This document shows, piece after piece, positions 43,344-56,125 of a stretch of 64,000 nucleotides of DNA. Where the stretch lies: positions 79,456,917 through 79,520,916 of the forward strand of contig CM042151.1 in NCBI GenBank assembly GCA_023376005.1. Reading direction: 5' to 3'. Numbering within the stretch: the stretch's first letter is position 1; each line of letters opens with the position of its first letter. The position numbers and the translations under genes were made by a program. The notes beneath the pieces are model-generated. The model was not told the DNA's origin. It did no database searches and saw nothing but the letters and a program-made list of their open reading frames with translations. The DNA comes from Doryteuthis pealeii. Lineage: Eukaryota > Mollusca > Cephalopoda > Myopsida > Loliginidae.

Positions 43344-44099
43344 AGGTACCACCAATTTACCCCGTGAAATTTAACCCCCACCTATATTTAACACAATGAA
43401 ATTTGCATAAAAATTAATATTATCTTGAAAACTTTTTCCATTCGAAAAAGAAATATTAAATAAACTCCTGATGATTTAAAAAAAAATTTTCAGCTTACAG
43501 AAATAATGAAAATTATGATTGAAAAACAATGTTTTCATTTTTGCACTGTAAATCAACTGAAATTTAACGTAGCTAAAGATAAGTTATGATAAGAAGATTT
43601 TTAAAAAAATTCTATGAAAAATCAATTAATAGTTCGATTTTTACAAACATTTCCATAACTATTTACCTTTGGATGTAAATATATCTGAAATAGTTTTTTC
43701 CTAAAATATATTAGGGGAAATATTTTTTTACGAGGTCTACCCCCCTATTTTATTTTATGAGATATAAAAAAAAAAAACAAAGAACTGTCGTGACAATTGG
43801 ACCATAAATTGATTTTTCATAGAATTTTTTATAAAGCTGGTAGTCATAACTTGTTTTTGGCTATGTTAAATTTAAATTGATCTAACGGTACAAAAATTAA
43901 AACATTATTTTTCATTCATAATTTTCATTATTTTCCTAAGCTGAAAATTTAAAAAGAAAATCATCAGGGTTTTTTTTAATGTTTCTTCTTTTGAATGCAC
44001 AAACATTTTTCAAGATAATATTGAATTTTATGGAAGTTTCATTGTGTTAAATATAGGGATGAGTAAATTTCACAGGGAAAAATTGGTACAATTAGTAAA
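43344..44099. repeat. Large palindrome with about 310-base arms
   Basis: The left arm (43344-43653, from GGTACCACCAATTTACCCCG) is the inverse of the right arm (43790-44099, ending AAATTGGTAC) with scattered mismatches. The spacer is about 136 bases. Single arms of the same sequence occur at 27850-28150 and 54640-54860. No frame is open across it. Confidence 0.8.
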
Positions 44100-44131
44100 A
44101 TACTTATTGTCTTTGCTTCACTTAGTAATTT

Positions 44132-44182
44132 TTTTAGTTGAACTTATAGTGTAAGTGACTTACACTATAAGTCCAACTAAAA
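44132..44182. repeat. 25-base-arm palindrome with one-base loop
   Basis: TTTTAGTTGAACTTATAGTG and onward is mirrored around a single G at 44157, with one mismatch. Confidence 0.85.
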
Positions 44183-44591
44183 GAATATTTTCTGGAGGTA
44201 TTCTGAAACTACCAAAAAAAAAAAAAGAAGAATATTTTTAAAATCGTTGAAAACCAATAATCGGTTATTGAATATGCACACAAAAACAATTATGTCGAAT
44301 ACAGCCACCCATACATTTAAATGTATAATTGTCAAAGGGAGATAATATGTAAATTTACAGTCCAGTATTCTAGCTTAAAATTATCCTGTTGCATGTAAAA
44401 CGTATAGGTTTATTTATTTTTTAAGATAACTATGTAATTTTTCGCAATCAGATAATTTGATCTTTGAATTAACTGTAGGGTCATTACTTTTTTTTTGTGA
44501 GATTTCTAAAAAGCAAAGTTCAAAAATATTTACTCTCGTTTATGAAATATAGCTTAAACTGATCACATGATCGGAAAAATGGAGGTACCTA

Positions 44592-44827
44592 CAACACATC
44601 AAACTAAAGTCAGGTAAGTCAGGTTAGTAATTGTTTTATTTTATTTAATTAACGAATCTTGAAATATTTTCTAAACTGCACAGAAAATATTTCAAGATTC
44701 GTTAAATAAATGAAAAAAAAAAACAAAAAAAAAAAATTCCTAACCTGACTTACCAAAAAAAAAGTCAAGTATTTTGAATCGGAATTTTAAAATTAATTTT
44801 AATTTCAAAATTTAGTTTGATGTGTTG
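44592..44827. repeat. Multi-part hairpin
   Basis: Three nested arm pairs are visible. ACACATCAAACTAAA pairs with TTTAGTTTGATGTGT, GGTAAGTCAGGTTAG with CTAACCTGACTTACC, and AACGAATCTTGAAATATTTT with its inverse around AAACTGCAC (44674-44682). It contains no gene. Confidence 0.75.
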
Positions 44828-46080
44828 CAAATTGTAATCAAAATTTTCCATTTTAATTTTGATGATGATTTGCAAGTTTAGCCTAGATTTTTCCTAAAAT
44901 ATATTAGGGGATATATTTTTATGAGGTCTACCCCACCCCTATTTTATTTTATGAAATATGAAGAAGTGAACCGACAAAAAAACGATTTTTACTTTTTTCT
45001 ATAAAGATAAGATTCTGAATAATTATATCAGAAGATTTTTTTATAAATTACAATGCGAGAGTTTTTTAGTAAAAAAAACAAAAACATGAATACAGAATTC
45101 TGCTAAAAAAATATCAATAAAGAAACTGGCCCTGTTGTAAAAAAATGGACTGATTTACTTATTTTTCAAGATAAAAGTGAGTAACTTTTCCCCAATCAGA
45201 TAATTTAATCCTTGAATTAACTGTTTTTCTTTGTAAAAACCCTTTATATTCATTATTTCTTTTTTGCAAGATTTTAAAAAAAGTTTTAAAAATATTTATG
45301 TTTCTTCCTTCAATATGTGTTATATACCCCCACCTTGGGTATATACACAATGTTCTTTTGATAGGGAGAGGGAGAGAGTTATACAGATATCAGAGAGATA
45401 TTTTGATGTGATGCATAACTTGCATAATTTACTTTTCTGCTTTGGCCATTCGTGATCGTCTAGTTCTTCTATTCTTTCTCAGAGTTGACTTCAGCGTGTG
45501 GGTCTTCTTCTAGTTCTTCTTCTTGATTCATTTTCTTTCTTGGCCAGTCTTCTATCTAAGACGTGCATTAACCAACAATGCCATGTTGCTTTTTAAAAAA
45601 CTTTATTCTTAGCTAACACAGCTCGCTCAGTTGAGTTCAGCCGAAAACAAGAGATCTCTTCTGTTTCACATATTGGCTGGAACTGAGGATCTCACTAGAT
45701 CTCATGTGACTTTACATGATTTGTGGGTTTCCCGCCTCCGGGGTCAAAGTTTATTATCCATTTTTCTGTCAAATTCTGGCCAGGAAATTGAGGAATGCAT
45801 GGCTTAAATTTTTGCTGTATGAAGGTACGGCTGTGAAGAGTTTGTGGAAATCCAAGCCAAATGTTTCCCTGATTTGTGGACAAAATCCGAAATTTGATGT
45901 CAATTTTGCCTTTCTGTTTAGTAGCAAGAAAAAAAAATGTGTTGCAGTCCATTTGGTGGGTGAAATCCAGGTCACATGGGTGCTGCTATGATCAGTTAGT
46001 GAGGAAATGTAACAGAACTGTCTCCAGGTGATGAATAGTAATGTCTGGAGAAAAGAAGTTTCTTCTCGGTAGATGAAAAC
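44828..46080. other. Unassigned segment with GC-richer core
   Basis: 44830-45120 matches 28200-28480 in part (ATGAGGTCTACCCC, AATATATCAATAAAGAAACTG). 45390-46080 is richer in GC and has overlapping frames on both strands (45695-45991), none with a recognisable domain. It may be a decayed mobile element. Confidence 0.35.
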
Positions 46081-47066
46081 TGTTTTTTTTTAGATTGTAG
46101 AAAATTTCTTATTTAATTCCAATGCTCAAAAAGGTCTGTTTCTTAGTCAGAAAAGAAAAAACATATATATTTTGGGGATCACTGGGAGTTTTGAAATGTT
46201 CATTTTGTTAACGAAAATCTTTTTTTTTAAGTGTGTTCAACAGTCAGGGTCATCACTTGTTGGATTTTGGTATATTATATGTGTTATATTTAGTTGGTTG
46301 AAAGGTTTAGGGACCTCCCAGTGTGGGTACATATAAGTACAAGCAATATTCCGACAGCGGCAGACATTAAGTCTTTAAATTACTAATCTTTTTATTTTTT
46401 ATTCTAGAGGTGTTTTAAAATAATAAATGTAAAAGAAATCCTCCCATTTCACTGGCAAACAATTATTTAATTAAAAAAGATTAAATAAGATTATTAAATA
46501 GGCACCAACATTTTTTTATGTTATAGATGTATTTTACAAAATCAAATCAATACCCCAGATTTAAAAAAAATTACCAGCAATCAGGCAGTTATCCAATTTT
46601 AATGACATTTTTAGTGTTAATTTATCAATGAATTAAATTTATAATGCATCAGTTATTTCATTTAAAAACTTTCTGATTTGTTTCAGGTCAATTGACTTTG
46701 ACCTCCCCTTATTTTTGGGGTGCAAAATATTGTTGGGGTTATATATAAATGAAATTAATTTCGGTATGAATTAAAGACAAAAGACCAAAGGTGTGAATAG
46801 AAAAAAAATTAAAGGAGAAATTTTTGTAGAAAATAAGTAGCAAAAATGTAAAAACTAAATGTAAAAAAAAAAAACTATAAAAGATCTTTTTTTAAATTAA
46901 AAAAAAAATTCTGTTGCTTATCAGTGAAAAAATTATACATAAATATTTGTTCTGTTTAAAAGGTTGATGGCCTAACATTTAAATTGAGATTCCTCCATTA
47001 ATTATTACATCACCATACAGTTTTTTGCAATTAGTATTTTAAATAGGAGACATTAATTTTTATTTT
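46081..47066. other. Interspersed repeats in the ZNF-C intron
   Basis: 46380-46460 is a short copy of the hAT-like body also at 55690-55770. 46470-47010 matches 29700-30300. There is no ORF. Confidence 0.5.
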
Positions 47067-47215
47067 CAGAATATCTGGATCAACACAAGTTCTTTTATAC
47101 ATAGGGATTTCAATGGGGCATCCTGTTAGAATTCAACTTGCGATTCAACAATAATGAATCTGTGAGAGTACCTTTTTTACCCCCCCCCCTTCTACCAAGG
47201 CAATGCCAGATAGCC
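47067..47215 (+). other. Conserved block shared with ZNF-A intron, decayed copy
   Basis: Matches 14254-14402 (CTGGATCAACACAAG, TTTTATACATAGGGATTT, GATTCAACAATAATGAA). The reading frame has an early stop and the donor-like GT is replaced by AT. The acceptor-like TTTTCAG is kept. Confidence 0.35.
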
Positions 47216-47941
47216 ACTTGTAGTATATACTTATATATATAGAGAGAGAGGGAGATAAAACTTAACTTTTTCTATTATTCATTATATGTATTTTTTAAAG
47301 GATCATACCAGATATGACACAAACATATATATATATATATACATATATACACGTATTAATACATATACGTATATACACATATGTATGTATATATTCGCCA
47401 TATTGTAAACTGTTTCATTGGAATATTTTTCCCTCAAATTCCTTTTAATAGCTTCAAATTTGAGAATCTCCAAGCGGACAGGATAAGTTTCTGCATAATA
47501 TATATATTGTATTTTAGTTGCATTTAATCTTATTTGTTGAAAACAATTATAAAAATCTTAATCATGACTGAACAAGAATGATATCATATATTGCAGTATA
47601 TTGAAACACAAATTAAATAATCATAACTTTTTAAATGCAAATAGCACACAGGTTTTCTTTTTAAAAATATTATTTCTTCTTTATTCACAGATATCAATTA
47701 TATCATCAAACATTTTTCAAATTTGAAAAATCTCTTGGACACTCATGCTGAAAGAAAACATATTCTTTCAAATCTGTTGATCCTTATTCTAGCAGACTTC
47801 ATATTTTAATATTCCCATAAAATCATACAAAGGAAAAGTCTAGATGTCAACATTTTTATCAGCATATACGAAAAGACACAGGAGTGAAGCCTTAGTAATT
47901 ATTACAATCATCAGTTACAAGGAGTTTAAAATTAAAGAGAC
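47216..47941 (+). other. ZNF-C intron end, acceptor and 5'-UTR part of exon 2
   Basis: TA runs and TATACACATATG units (47325-47390) interrupt an intron end otherwise matching ZNF-A. The acceptor TTTATTCACAG ends at 47690. The relic half-finger follows, frameshifted, in a 251-base 5'-UTR up to the ATG. Confidence 0.6.
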
Positions 47942-49330
47942 ATGCAGACACCTAATGAAGAGAAACCATATCCTTGTGAAGTGTGTGGATCAGCATTTTC
48001 AGATAGCTCCCATTTAAAAAGTCACATGCGAATACACAGAGGAAAAAAAACATTTTCTTGTAAAATATGTGGATCAAGATTTTCTGATAGCTACTATATA
48101 AAAAGACACATGCGAATACACACAGGTGAGAAACCATATTCTTGTAAAGTGTGTGGCTCTGAATTTCCAGATAGTTTTGCTGTGAAAAGACACGAACGCA
48201 TTCATACAGGAGAGAAACCATTTTCATGCAAAGTATGTAAATCCAAATTTTCAGAGAGCTCTCATTTGAAAACACACATGAGAATACATACAGGTGAGAA
48301 ACCATTTTCTTGTCAAGTATGTGGATTAACATTTTCAGATAGCTCCTCTTTAAAAAGACATGTGCGAATACACACAGGTGAGAAACCATATTCTTGTAAA
48401 GTGTGTGGTTCTGAATTTTCAGATAGTTCTGCTTTGAAAAGACATGAACGCATTCATACAGGAGAGGAAAATAAAACAAAAAGAGAGAAACGATTTTCTT
48501 GCAAAATATGTAAATCCAAATTTTCAGAGAGCTCTTATTTAAAAATACATATGCGAATACACACAGGTGAGAAACCATATTCTTGTGAAGTGTGTGGTTC
48601 AGCATTTTCAGTGAGCTCTCATTTAAAACGACACATGCGAATACACACAGGCGAAAAACCATTCTCTTGTGAAATATGTGGATCAGCATTTTCAGTGAGC
48701 TGCAGTTTAAAAACACATATGCGAACACACACTAATGAGAAACCATATTGCTGCACTGAGTGTGGATTAGCATTTTCACGTAGCTCCAATTTAAAAACTC
48801 ATATGCAAATACATACAGGAGAGAAGCCATTTTCTTGTAAAGTATGTGGAAAAACTTGTTCTAATAATTGTAATTTAAAAAGACACATGCAAATACACAC
48901 GGGTGAGAAACCATTTTCTTGTGAAGTGTGTGGATCAGCATTTCCAGACCGTTGCAGCTTAAAAAAACACATACGGACTCACACTGGTGAGAAACCATAT
49001 TGTTGCACTGAGTGTGAATCAGCATTTTCAGAGAGCTCTCATTTAAAAAATCACATGCGAATACATACAGGTGAGAAACCATTTTCTTGTCAAATATGTG
49101 GATCAGCATTTTCAGCGAGTTCCAACTTAAATAGTCACCTACGAATACACACTGGAGAGAAACCATTTACTTGTGAAGTGTGTGGATCAGCATCAAGATG
49201 CAATTCTGATTTAAAAAAACACATGAGAATACATACAGGTGAGAAACCATATTCATGTGAAATATGTGGATCAGCATTTTCATTGAGCTGCAATTTAAAC
49301 AAACACATGCGAAAGCACACTAATAAGTAA
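47942..49330 (+). CDS. ZNF-C: 16-finger C2H2 zinc-finger protein
   Basis: This is a 462-residue protein of 16 C2H2 fingers after MQTPNEEKP, all with intact Cys and His pairs, joined by TGEKP-type linkers. It is inferred to be a nuclear DNA-binding protein with no effector domain. Finger 1 ends HRGKKT, and the link between fingers 6 and 7 is [11 protein letters not shown] instead of TGEKP. That insert matches the A-rich tail of the RLE-LINE seen at 35400 (GGAAAATAAAACAAAAA). The stop (TAA at 49328) replaces a codon that is Lys in ZNF-B (NKKP), and further finger sequence continues after it, so the protein is probably shortened. The start ATG has G at -3. The upstream exon-1 copy lacks its TATA-like box, so expression is uncertain. 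Confidence 0.85.
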   Translation: MQTPNEEKPYPCEVCGSAFSDSSHLKSHMRIHRGKKTFSCKICGSRFSDSYYIKRHMRIHTGEKPYSCKVCGSEFPDSFAVKRHERIHTGEKPFSCKVCKSKFSESSHLKTHMRIHTGEKPFSCQVCGLTFSDSSSLKRHVRIHTGEKPYSCKVCGSEFSDSSALKRHERIHTGEENKTKREKRFSCKICKSKFSESSYLKIHMRIHTGEKPYSCEVCGSAFSVSSHLKRHMRIHTGEKPFSCEICGSAFSVSCSLKTHMRTHTNEKPYCCTECGLAFSRSSNLKTHMQIHTGEKPFSCKVCGKTCSNNCNLKRHMQIHTGEKPFSCEVCGSAFPDRCSLKKHIRTHTGEKPYCCTECESAFSESSHLKNHMRIHTGEKPFSCQICGSAFSASSNLNSHLRIHTGEKPFTCEVCGSASRCNSDLKKHMRIHTGEKPYSCEICGSAFSLSCNLNKHMRKHTNK

Positions 49331-49486
49331 ACATATTGTTGCACTGTGCGTGGATCAGCATTTTCATTGAGCTCCACTTTAAAAACCCATATACAAATAT
49401 ATACAGGAGAGAAGCTATTTTATTGGAATGTGGAAATTCTTTTTCAAATAACTTTAATTTAAGAAGACATATGGAAATACATTGTG
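49331..49486 (+). pseudogene. Decayed fingers after ZNF-C stop
   Basis: ACATATTGTTGCACTGTGCG and the following bases read as two more fingers (CCTVRGSAFSLSSTLKTH-like and NNFNLRRHMEIH) with missing Cys codons and shifts. The array is cut by LINE sequence at about 49487. Confidence 0.75.
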
Positions 49487-50885
49487 GGTTGATATGAAAA
49501 CAACCGTGCATATCAAGCCACAATATTAAGCATGGGGCAGTGGATAAAACAATCTCAATGGTAAATGACCATCAAAATTAATGTCTATCACAATAGACCT
49601 CAACTACTTGCAGAAAAATTCAATGGGGACACATTAAAGAACACTACAGAGGATAATGACTACCCGGCAACCCTAATTGCAAGAAAGATGAGGGAGGAGT
49701 ATTCAATGCTAACCCTATATAAGGTTACCTACCAACATGAGTGCATGGACAGGATATACCTACTAAGAAGAGAGGGCGGTTTAGGTCTCATTGAAATCAA
49801 CAATGCATATCGAGCTACAATATTAAGCATGGGACAGTATATCAAAAGCTCGATGTATAAAACAATGTCAATGGTAAATGACCATCAAAATAAATGTCTA
49901 TCACAACAGACCTCAGCTAAAAAAACTTGCAGAAAACTTCAGTGGAGACACATTAAAGAACATTAGAGAGGACAATGACAAGAAAGAAAAAGGAGGAATA
50001 TTCAAAGTGGGAACTGGAGACAAGGAAAGAAGGATGGCAACAAAATAAGAGTGCAGGGAAGTTTATGGAAGAACTTAACCAGAAATACATTGACAAGGAG
50101 GCTTCACTGCAATGGCTCAAGAGATCAATCTACCATTTGATGAGGAACAAATCATTATAGCTGGAAAAGACAAAGGCCTACTCACAAATGGATTCAAGAA
50201 AATGGCTGGAATACAAAAAAAAAAAAAGGATCAATGCAGATTCTGCCACTCAGTCATCAAAAATCCAAGCCACCTAATGTCTGGTTGCCAGATCCTTTTG
50301 GCAGATGGCCACTACTCTGCCCATCATAACAAAGTATGTAAATGTCTCCACTGGAAAATCTGTGAAGAAGTACTGCTTGAGAGATCACAGTACATCTGGG
50401 AACATGAGCCTACGCAAATAACATCAAATGGAAAGGTGACTGTGTTCTATGATAAAGTTATTCAGACAGGTAGATATATAAAAGACAAAGCTATTAAACC
50501 AGATATTGTCATCTGGGATAAACAAAAAAAAAACAAACTGCTTTTATTATTGATGTAGCTGTCCCAAATGATTATGGCCTAAATAGAGCTGAGCGGGAAA
50601 AAATTACAAAATATCAAGACCTCAAAAAGGATCTTGGTCATTGAAAGAAATCAATATCATACCAGTTGTGGTAGTGGCAACTGGGTTGGTGAAACAAAAC
50701 TTTAAAAATACCTAGAAACAATACCAGGTAAATCAAGCTGCTTTGAAGTACAAATAGCAGCTATCAAAGGAACATGCTCATCCTAAAATGATCATTAGGA
50801 TACAAATACTATTTATAAAGGAATCAAGTGTTAGCCCCGGACATGGGCTCCTTGGCTTTAAAAAAATGTTTATAGAAAATAAATT
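49487..50885 (+). mobile_element. RLE-type LINE 3' part inserted in the ZNF-C array
   Basis: Broken plus frames include MDRIYLLRREGGLGLIEINN (49740-49805), a post-RT motif. They continue with CRFCHSVIKNPSHLMSGCQI (CCHC knuckle, 50235-50300), KVTVFYDKVIQTGRYIKDK, KPDIVIWDKQKK, and after a shift DVAVPNDYGLNRAERE. This order is knuckle followed by restriction-like endonuclease with KPD and D. 49490-49650 is an internal duplicate of 49790-49980. The 3' UTR has AGTGTTAGCCCCGGACATGG. The longest frame (50112-50558) spans knuckle to KPD. Inactive. Confidence 0.8.
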
Positions 50886-51112
50886 TAAAAAAAGATAGAA
50901 TCTATCAGCATTCTTTCAGTGATTCAATTTAAAAATGCACGTGAAAGCACACAGTTTGAAAAAGCCTACTAGATACTTCCTTGAGTGTTGTCAGTCTATC
51001 TGTTCAGGGGTGTGTCAGTGTCTGGCATGAGGATACTTTCCCTTGAAGTAAACTCTGACCAAATATTCCCCTCATTATAGCTAAGCACTGGGCTAAATGA
51101 TTAGGAAATTAA
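50886..51112 (+). other. Last finger relic of ZNF-C and short spacer
   Basis: CAGCATTCTTTCAGTGATTC and GCACGTGAAAGCACACAG (50905-50960) correspond to the array ends of ZNF-A and ZNF-D. The spacer to 51112 has no feature. Confidence 0.6.
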
Positions 51113-52230
51113 CAGTGTGCCTTATAGTGCTGCTATGAGTTGGGTCTTAAGAACACACACACATACACATGCAGAATCTAATAGGTGAAAGTAATGAAAT
51201 TGGGGGAAAAAAAAAGAATTAGATGGGCCAAGAAAACATGCACACACACACATACAAATAAAACAACTACTGCTAAATAATAAAACTAAAAAAGGGTAGG
51301 CCAAACCTGGAATGATAATAAGACATTGCTGAACAGACACACACACACACACACACACACAGACTCACATGCAGAGAATTTGGAATATATAAGACACAAA
51401 GCAGAATGAACAATTACTAGCAACAACTTCAGACTTTCAGAAAACTTCTGATGAACAGACCTTTATTTCAAAATATTATTATTTGGGGGAGTCTTATCCC
51501 TCTGTAGAGGTGCAGTCGGTGCATTCTAACGACCCAGCCGACAGAGCGGACCAACTTTGAGAGTTTTTAACAAACACACAAAGGCAAAATCCACAAAACA
51601 ACAGGTGAATTTGATAAGCATGGAAATTACACACACGCACACCCATAAATAAATAAACAGACCGCAAAAAAGGCCTAACCTATCTGGAATGATAATCAGA
51701 CACATACACACACTTAGAAAAAAGAGAACCAGATGGTCCTGTTAATAAACAAAATAATTTATGCTTAGAAGGTGAGCCAAATCTAGAATAATAATCAGAC
51801 TCTGTTGAACAGGCACATGCACAAACACACAAACACACAGAGTTTGGAAGACATGAAACAAAACCAACTGGACAGCCACTAGCAACAACTTCAGTTTTGG
51901 ATATCTTCTGTAGATGAGATTTTTATCTCGAAATATTAAGAATTATTAAAAAACAGATCACAGGTTAACAAACAACACCATAGTTGGCTTATTTTTCTTT
52001 ACACTTGCATTGTGATTGCCTTCAAAACCAATTACCAATCCAATATAAACAGCGATTCAAGGAAATTATAAAACACTTTTATTGGGTGATTAGTATGAGA
52101 GCTAGTTTTGTGGCTAGCTACAAAAATTGCAAAAATACAAGAAGCTCAAAATCACAGAAATACAGAAACATAAAATAAATATAAAATTCTAAATCACCAA
52201 TCTTTCTTCATATATATGTGTGTATATATA

Positions 52231-52271
<41 letters not shown>

Positions 52272-52945
52272 CCCAAAATACTGTGAGTCTTTTCAGTCCT
52301 CAAAAGGTGGAGGTGCAAGTAACCTGAAAGTAATCTGAATTTTTTTAAATAAAATAAGGGATATATTATAAAATACATTGATTAATAAGGCAACAGTGAA
52401 AATTCTATTAAAATCTGATAATTTCCTGATTTTTGGTAATTTTTTGTTTATCAATCAGGGTTAGTGAATTGTTACCATAAAATAAAAATAATGATACATC
52501 TCAGCTACCATAGTTTTAAAAGGTTTTGAGGGAATATTATCTGAACAAAAACAAGAGTATATTTACTGAACAGGTTTTTTTCTGTGTGATTTTAATAAAA
52601 AAAGGATATTACATTGGAATAAAATGTAAATGTGTGCAAGATTTCTGTAAATAACTATTTTCCGGTGTTGAAGTTTTTTGATTCTCAGAAAAAAAATTAT
52701 GTTGTCGTCTGGTTTTGATCTTTCTGGAAATGCATATGTAATGATATTTTTCTTTTTTTAATGATGGTTATTATGTAGGGACTGGCATTTTTGTCGTCTG
52801 CTACGAATTTTAAAAGCGAATTAAAAATGATTAAATCTATTATTTAAGGTCAAACTTTGTCTAAATCGATAAGTAGTAACATAATAACCGTCATTAAAAA
52901 AAAGAAAAATATCATTACATATGCAGTTTATTTTTAATAGATTTA
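51113..52945. repeat. Left arm of a large inverted duplication (partner 62168-64000)
   Basis: Reads as the inverse of 62168-64000, including CA/GT runs (51340-51360), TA runs (52215-52266) and unique stretches such as GTGATTAGTATGAGAGCTAG. The short minus frames over CA runs (51122-51358, 51526-51711) are not genes. The arm carries the left tip of a hAT-like element at 52776. Confidence 0.85.
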
Positions 52946-53812
52946 AAACTATTTGTTTTGGCCCATTTCGACGCGATCCGCCATTCTATCTATTTTTCTA
53001 TGGTTTTACGCGCTTGTTTACAATTTTAATTTAACATTTGCGATTGCAAAAGAATTTACCAAAAATCTGGTAATTATCCGATTTTAATGAAATTTTCTGT
53101 ATTGATTTATCAATTAATGAATTTTATAATGCATCAGTTATTTTATTTCAAACTTTGATTTAGTATTTTTGCTATGAAAAATTAATATATAAAATTCATT
53201 TAAAATGTGAAAAGCCTGATATTCAGTTTAAAATGTTATATTTTTAGATTCTAGAAATAAATATCTATTTAATGCTAACCTTATTTTAGACACATAAAGT
53301 AATGAGTTTTGAAGAAAAACTCTATTGAAAGCAGAAAAAATATCAATTTATAATTTTTTCTTTTATAAGATAATAGCCAATTAAATAATTATCGAAATGA
53401 GTAAAAAAGAAATCTCCAAAACATTAATTATTTATTATTTTTTTACATTTTATTTTTCAATTTTCGGTACTTATTTTCTCATAGAAAAGCCACCGTAAAT
53501 TTTTTTTGTTTCTATTCATAACTTTGGTCCTTTATCTCTTTATTTATACTGTAATTAGTACAATATAAGACCAACTTGAAAAAAATGTTACGCCCCGAAC
53601 ATAATGGGGGGGGGGGGGGGTTTAAAAAATAAGTGACATGAAAAAAATGAGAAAGTTTTTAAATAAAATAAATAATGCATTATAAAGATTATTCATTGAT
53701 AAATAAACACTGAAAATTTCATTAAAATTCGATATTTCCCTAATTTTTGGTAAATTATTTTCTGTAGTCATTTTGTCAAAAACGCATTTTAGACTCATTT
53801 TGCCAGTACCTA
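52776..53812. mobile_element. hAT-like element without clear target duplication
   Basis: Begins TAGGGACTGGCATTTTTGTC and ends TTTTGCCAGTACCTA. It has the same interior as the 25589 element (AATTATCGAAATGAGTAAAAA). The flanks (TTATTATG and TGTTACTA) are not a clean 8-bp repeat. It interrupts an older family copy that resumes with TTACTACTTATCGATTTTG. Confidence 0.6.
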
Positions 53813-53930
53813 TGTTACTACTTATCGATTTTGACAAAGTTTGAACTTAAATAATAGATTTAATTATTTTTCGCTTTTAAATTTCGTAGCAGATAACAAA
53901 ATTTCCATTGCCAACATAATTCCAATAGCT

Positions 53931-54187
53931 GGTCTTGCCTCGTGTCACATAATATCACATTCTGCCCGTGGTTGTGGTATTAAGGTAAATGCATAGTTAT
54001 ATCCCTTGAGATTCACTCTTTATAAGTCATTCTGAATTGATTAGAAATGACGACTGTTTTGATTTTGATTTAACTCGAAAAAAAAAAGTTTATTTAAAGT
54101 ATTCTAGTTTGTTTTTCTTTTTCGTTGAATATCACATTTCCATATTGAAAAAGAAAAAAACGAAACGAGACAGAGAAAAGTAAGTAT
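53931..54187 (+). promoter_or_regulatory. Candidate promoter, non-coding exon 1 and splice donor for ZNF-D
   Basis: Fifth copy of the first-exon module. It has the proximal part TTCTGCCCGTGGTTGTGG, a TTTATAAGT box at 54019-54027, and an exon body ending AACGAGACAGAGAAAA. The donor GTAAGTATTACG has its GT at 54180-54181. The ZNF-D acceptor is 4.0 kb downstream, the shortest inferred intron of the four. Confidence 0.6.
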
Positions 54188-54239
54188 TACGTTGTTCGCT
54201 TAGTTTGTTTGTTTACAAATTATCGAATACGTAGGGTCT

Positions 54240-56125
54240 GCCAAAATGTTGATTTGTTTTCATTTACAAAACGAATGAATATTAATTAAATCGATTATTC
54301 GAGCTCTAATTTTTGTCTAAGTCGAAAAGACGTAATATAATGAGCATCAGTAAAATTAGCAAAATAATATTACACATGTAATTTATTTTTAATATATTTT
54401 AAACTATATTTTCGGTGAATTTTGCTCAAATATGGCTGTAAATACTGCCAATGATGACGTAAAGTCCGTATTTTGAAAAATAAATTTACCCCGCCCCCGA
54501 ATAAAAATCCCACCAAAAATCAGGGAATTATCCTATTTTAATGAAATTTCCAGTGTTGATTTGTCAATGAATGAATTTTAATGCATCAGTTATTTTATTT
54601 CAAAACTTTCTGATTTGATTAGGTATTTCTGTAGTTACCACTAATTTCCCCTGTGAAATTTACCACCCCCTATCTTTAACACAATGAAACTTGCATAAAA
54701 GTTAGTACTATCTTAAAAAAAAAAAAAAAAATGTCCATTCAAAAGAAGAAACATTGAACAAACTCCTGATAATTTTTAAATTTTTTTCAGCTTTGGGAAA
54801 TAATGAAAATTATAAACGAAAACAACGTTTATAATCAATTGAAATTTAAGGTTACCAAAAAAATAATTTTTGTAGAAAATCTATTGAAAATTTAGGCCCC
54901 ACCTTTTAAACAGAACAAATATCAATGTATAATTTTTTCTTTTATAAGATAATAGTAATTATCGAAAGAGTAAAAAAAAACATCTTTAAAAATTATCTTT
55001 TTAGTTCTCAATTTACATTTAATTTTCTGATTTTTGGTACTTATTTTCTACCAGGATATCTCCCTTGAAATTTTTTTCTCCTTCTATTCATACCTTCTAT
55101 CTTTTGTCTATACTGTAATTAGGTTCAACTTTATATAACCCCACTGATATTTTTCGCCCTCAAAATAAGGGGGACAGTCAAAGTTAAGTGACCTGAAAAA
55201 AATTAGAAAGTTTTGAAATAAAATAACTGATGCATTATAAAACTTATTTATTGATAAATCAACACTGAAAATTTAATCAAAATCAGATAATTCCCTAATT
55301 TTTTAAAATTTAAATTGTTTTCAATCTGGGGTGTTGATTTGATTTTCTAGAATACATCTATGACATCACGAATGTTTATACCTAGTTTAAATTCTAGCAA
55401 ACAGAATACCTACCTCTGCCCAGGCAATTTGTCAGGTCTAAAAAATATTCATTTTTTATGGATTTAGATGGTGCTACAATTTCATGCACCTGTTGATAAG
55501 TTGGAATTTACATGTTTGGAAAGATAATTCTATGATTGAAAAAAAAAATCAATGTTTCGATAAAGTTGGTAGGACATCTTACATTTTGAAACTTAAGTCT
55601 CATAAATGAGAAAATATATTTATTCTTTTTCTATTTATTTTTTATAGTTGTTAGCTTCTTTTTTTAAGGAATGTGATATTAAGTGTTTAGCTTATCAATA
55701 TTTTGTTTTATTTTAGAGATGTTTTAAAATTGATAAATGTAAAATAAATTTTCCCATTTCACTGGCTAACAAAGGCATATATATTTAATACAATAAAAAG
55801 ATTGTATTAAAAGTATATAGCTAAAATAATGAGATTTCATTTGTCTAGTCTCTATGAAAAAAATATTGAAAATAATTTTTGAAGTAAAATGGTTTTCTTT
55901 TTTTTATTTTATTTTACGGGAACTGTTGATATAAATTTGTTACTGAAAGTGTCTCCTCTCATAACAAGAACTTACTTTCACACTGTGGATACCTACTGCT
56001 GCTCATATTTTAAATTAGGGACCAACAATTCAAGTGTTAACTTATTTGACAGTATGGAAGTCACTCCCCTGAAAGAAAAAATACAGAATTTACCGATTTT
56101 GATGAAATTTTCAGTGTTATATCAA
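54240..56125. other. Repeat-filled ZNF-D intron, 5' half
   Basis: 54280-54620 and 55080-55330 are hAT-like interior fragments. 54640-54860 is one arm of the 43.3 kb palindrome family. 55540-55905 matches 10495-10860 of the hAT-like element with the coding remnant, but here the frame is gone. The 109-codon frame at 55889-56218 crosses repeat boundaries and is not accepted. Confidence 0.5.

Noticed and set aside
53622..53837. Minus frames with NNLPKIRE...FNEIFSVYLS (also 26598-26888)
   Set aside because: They are identical translations of the hAT-like terminal block, with no protein similarity that I recognise. Repetition comes from the transposon, not from a gene family.
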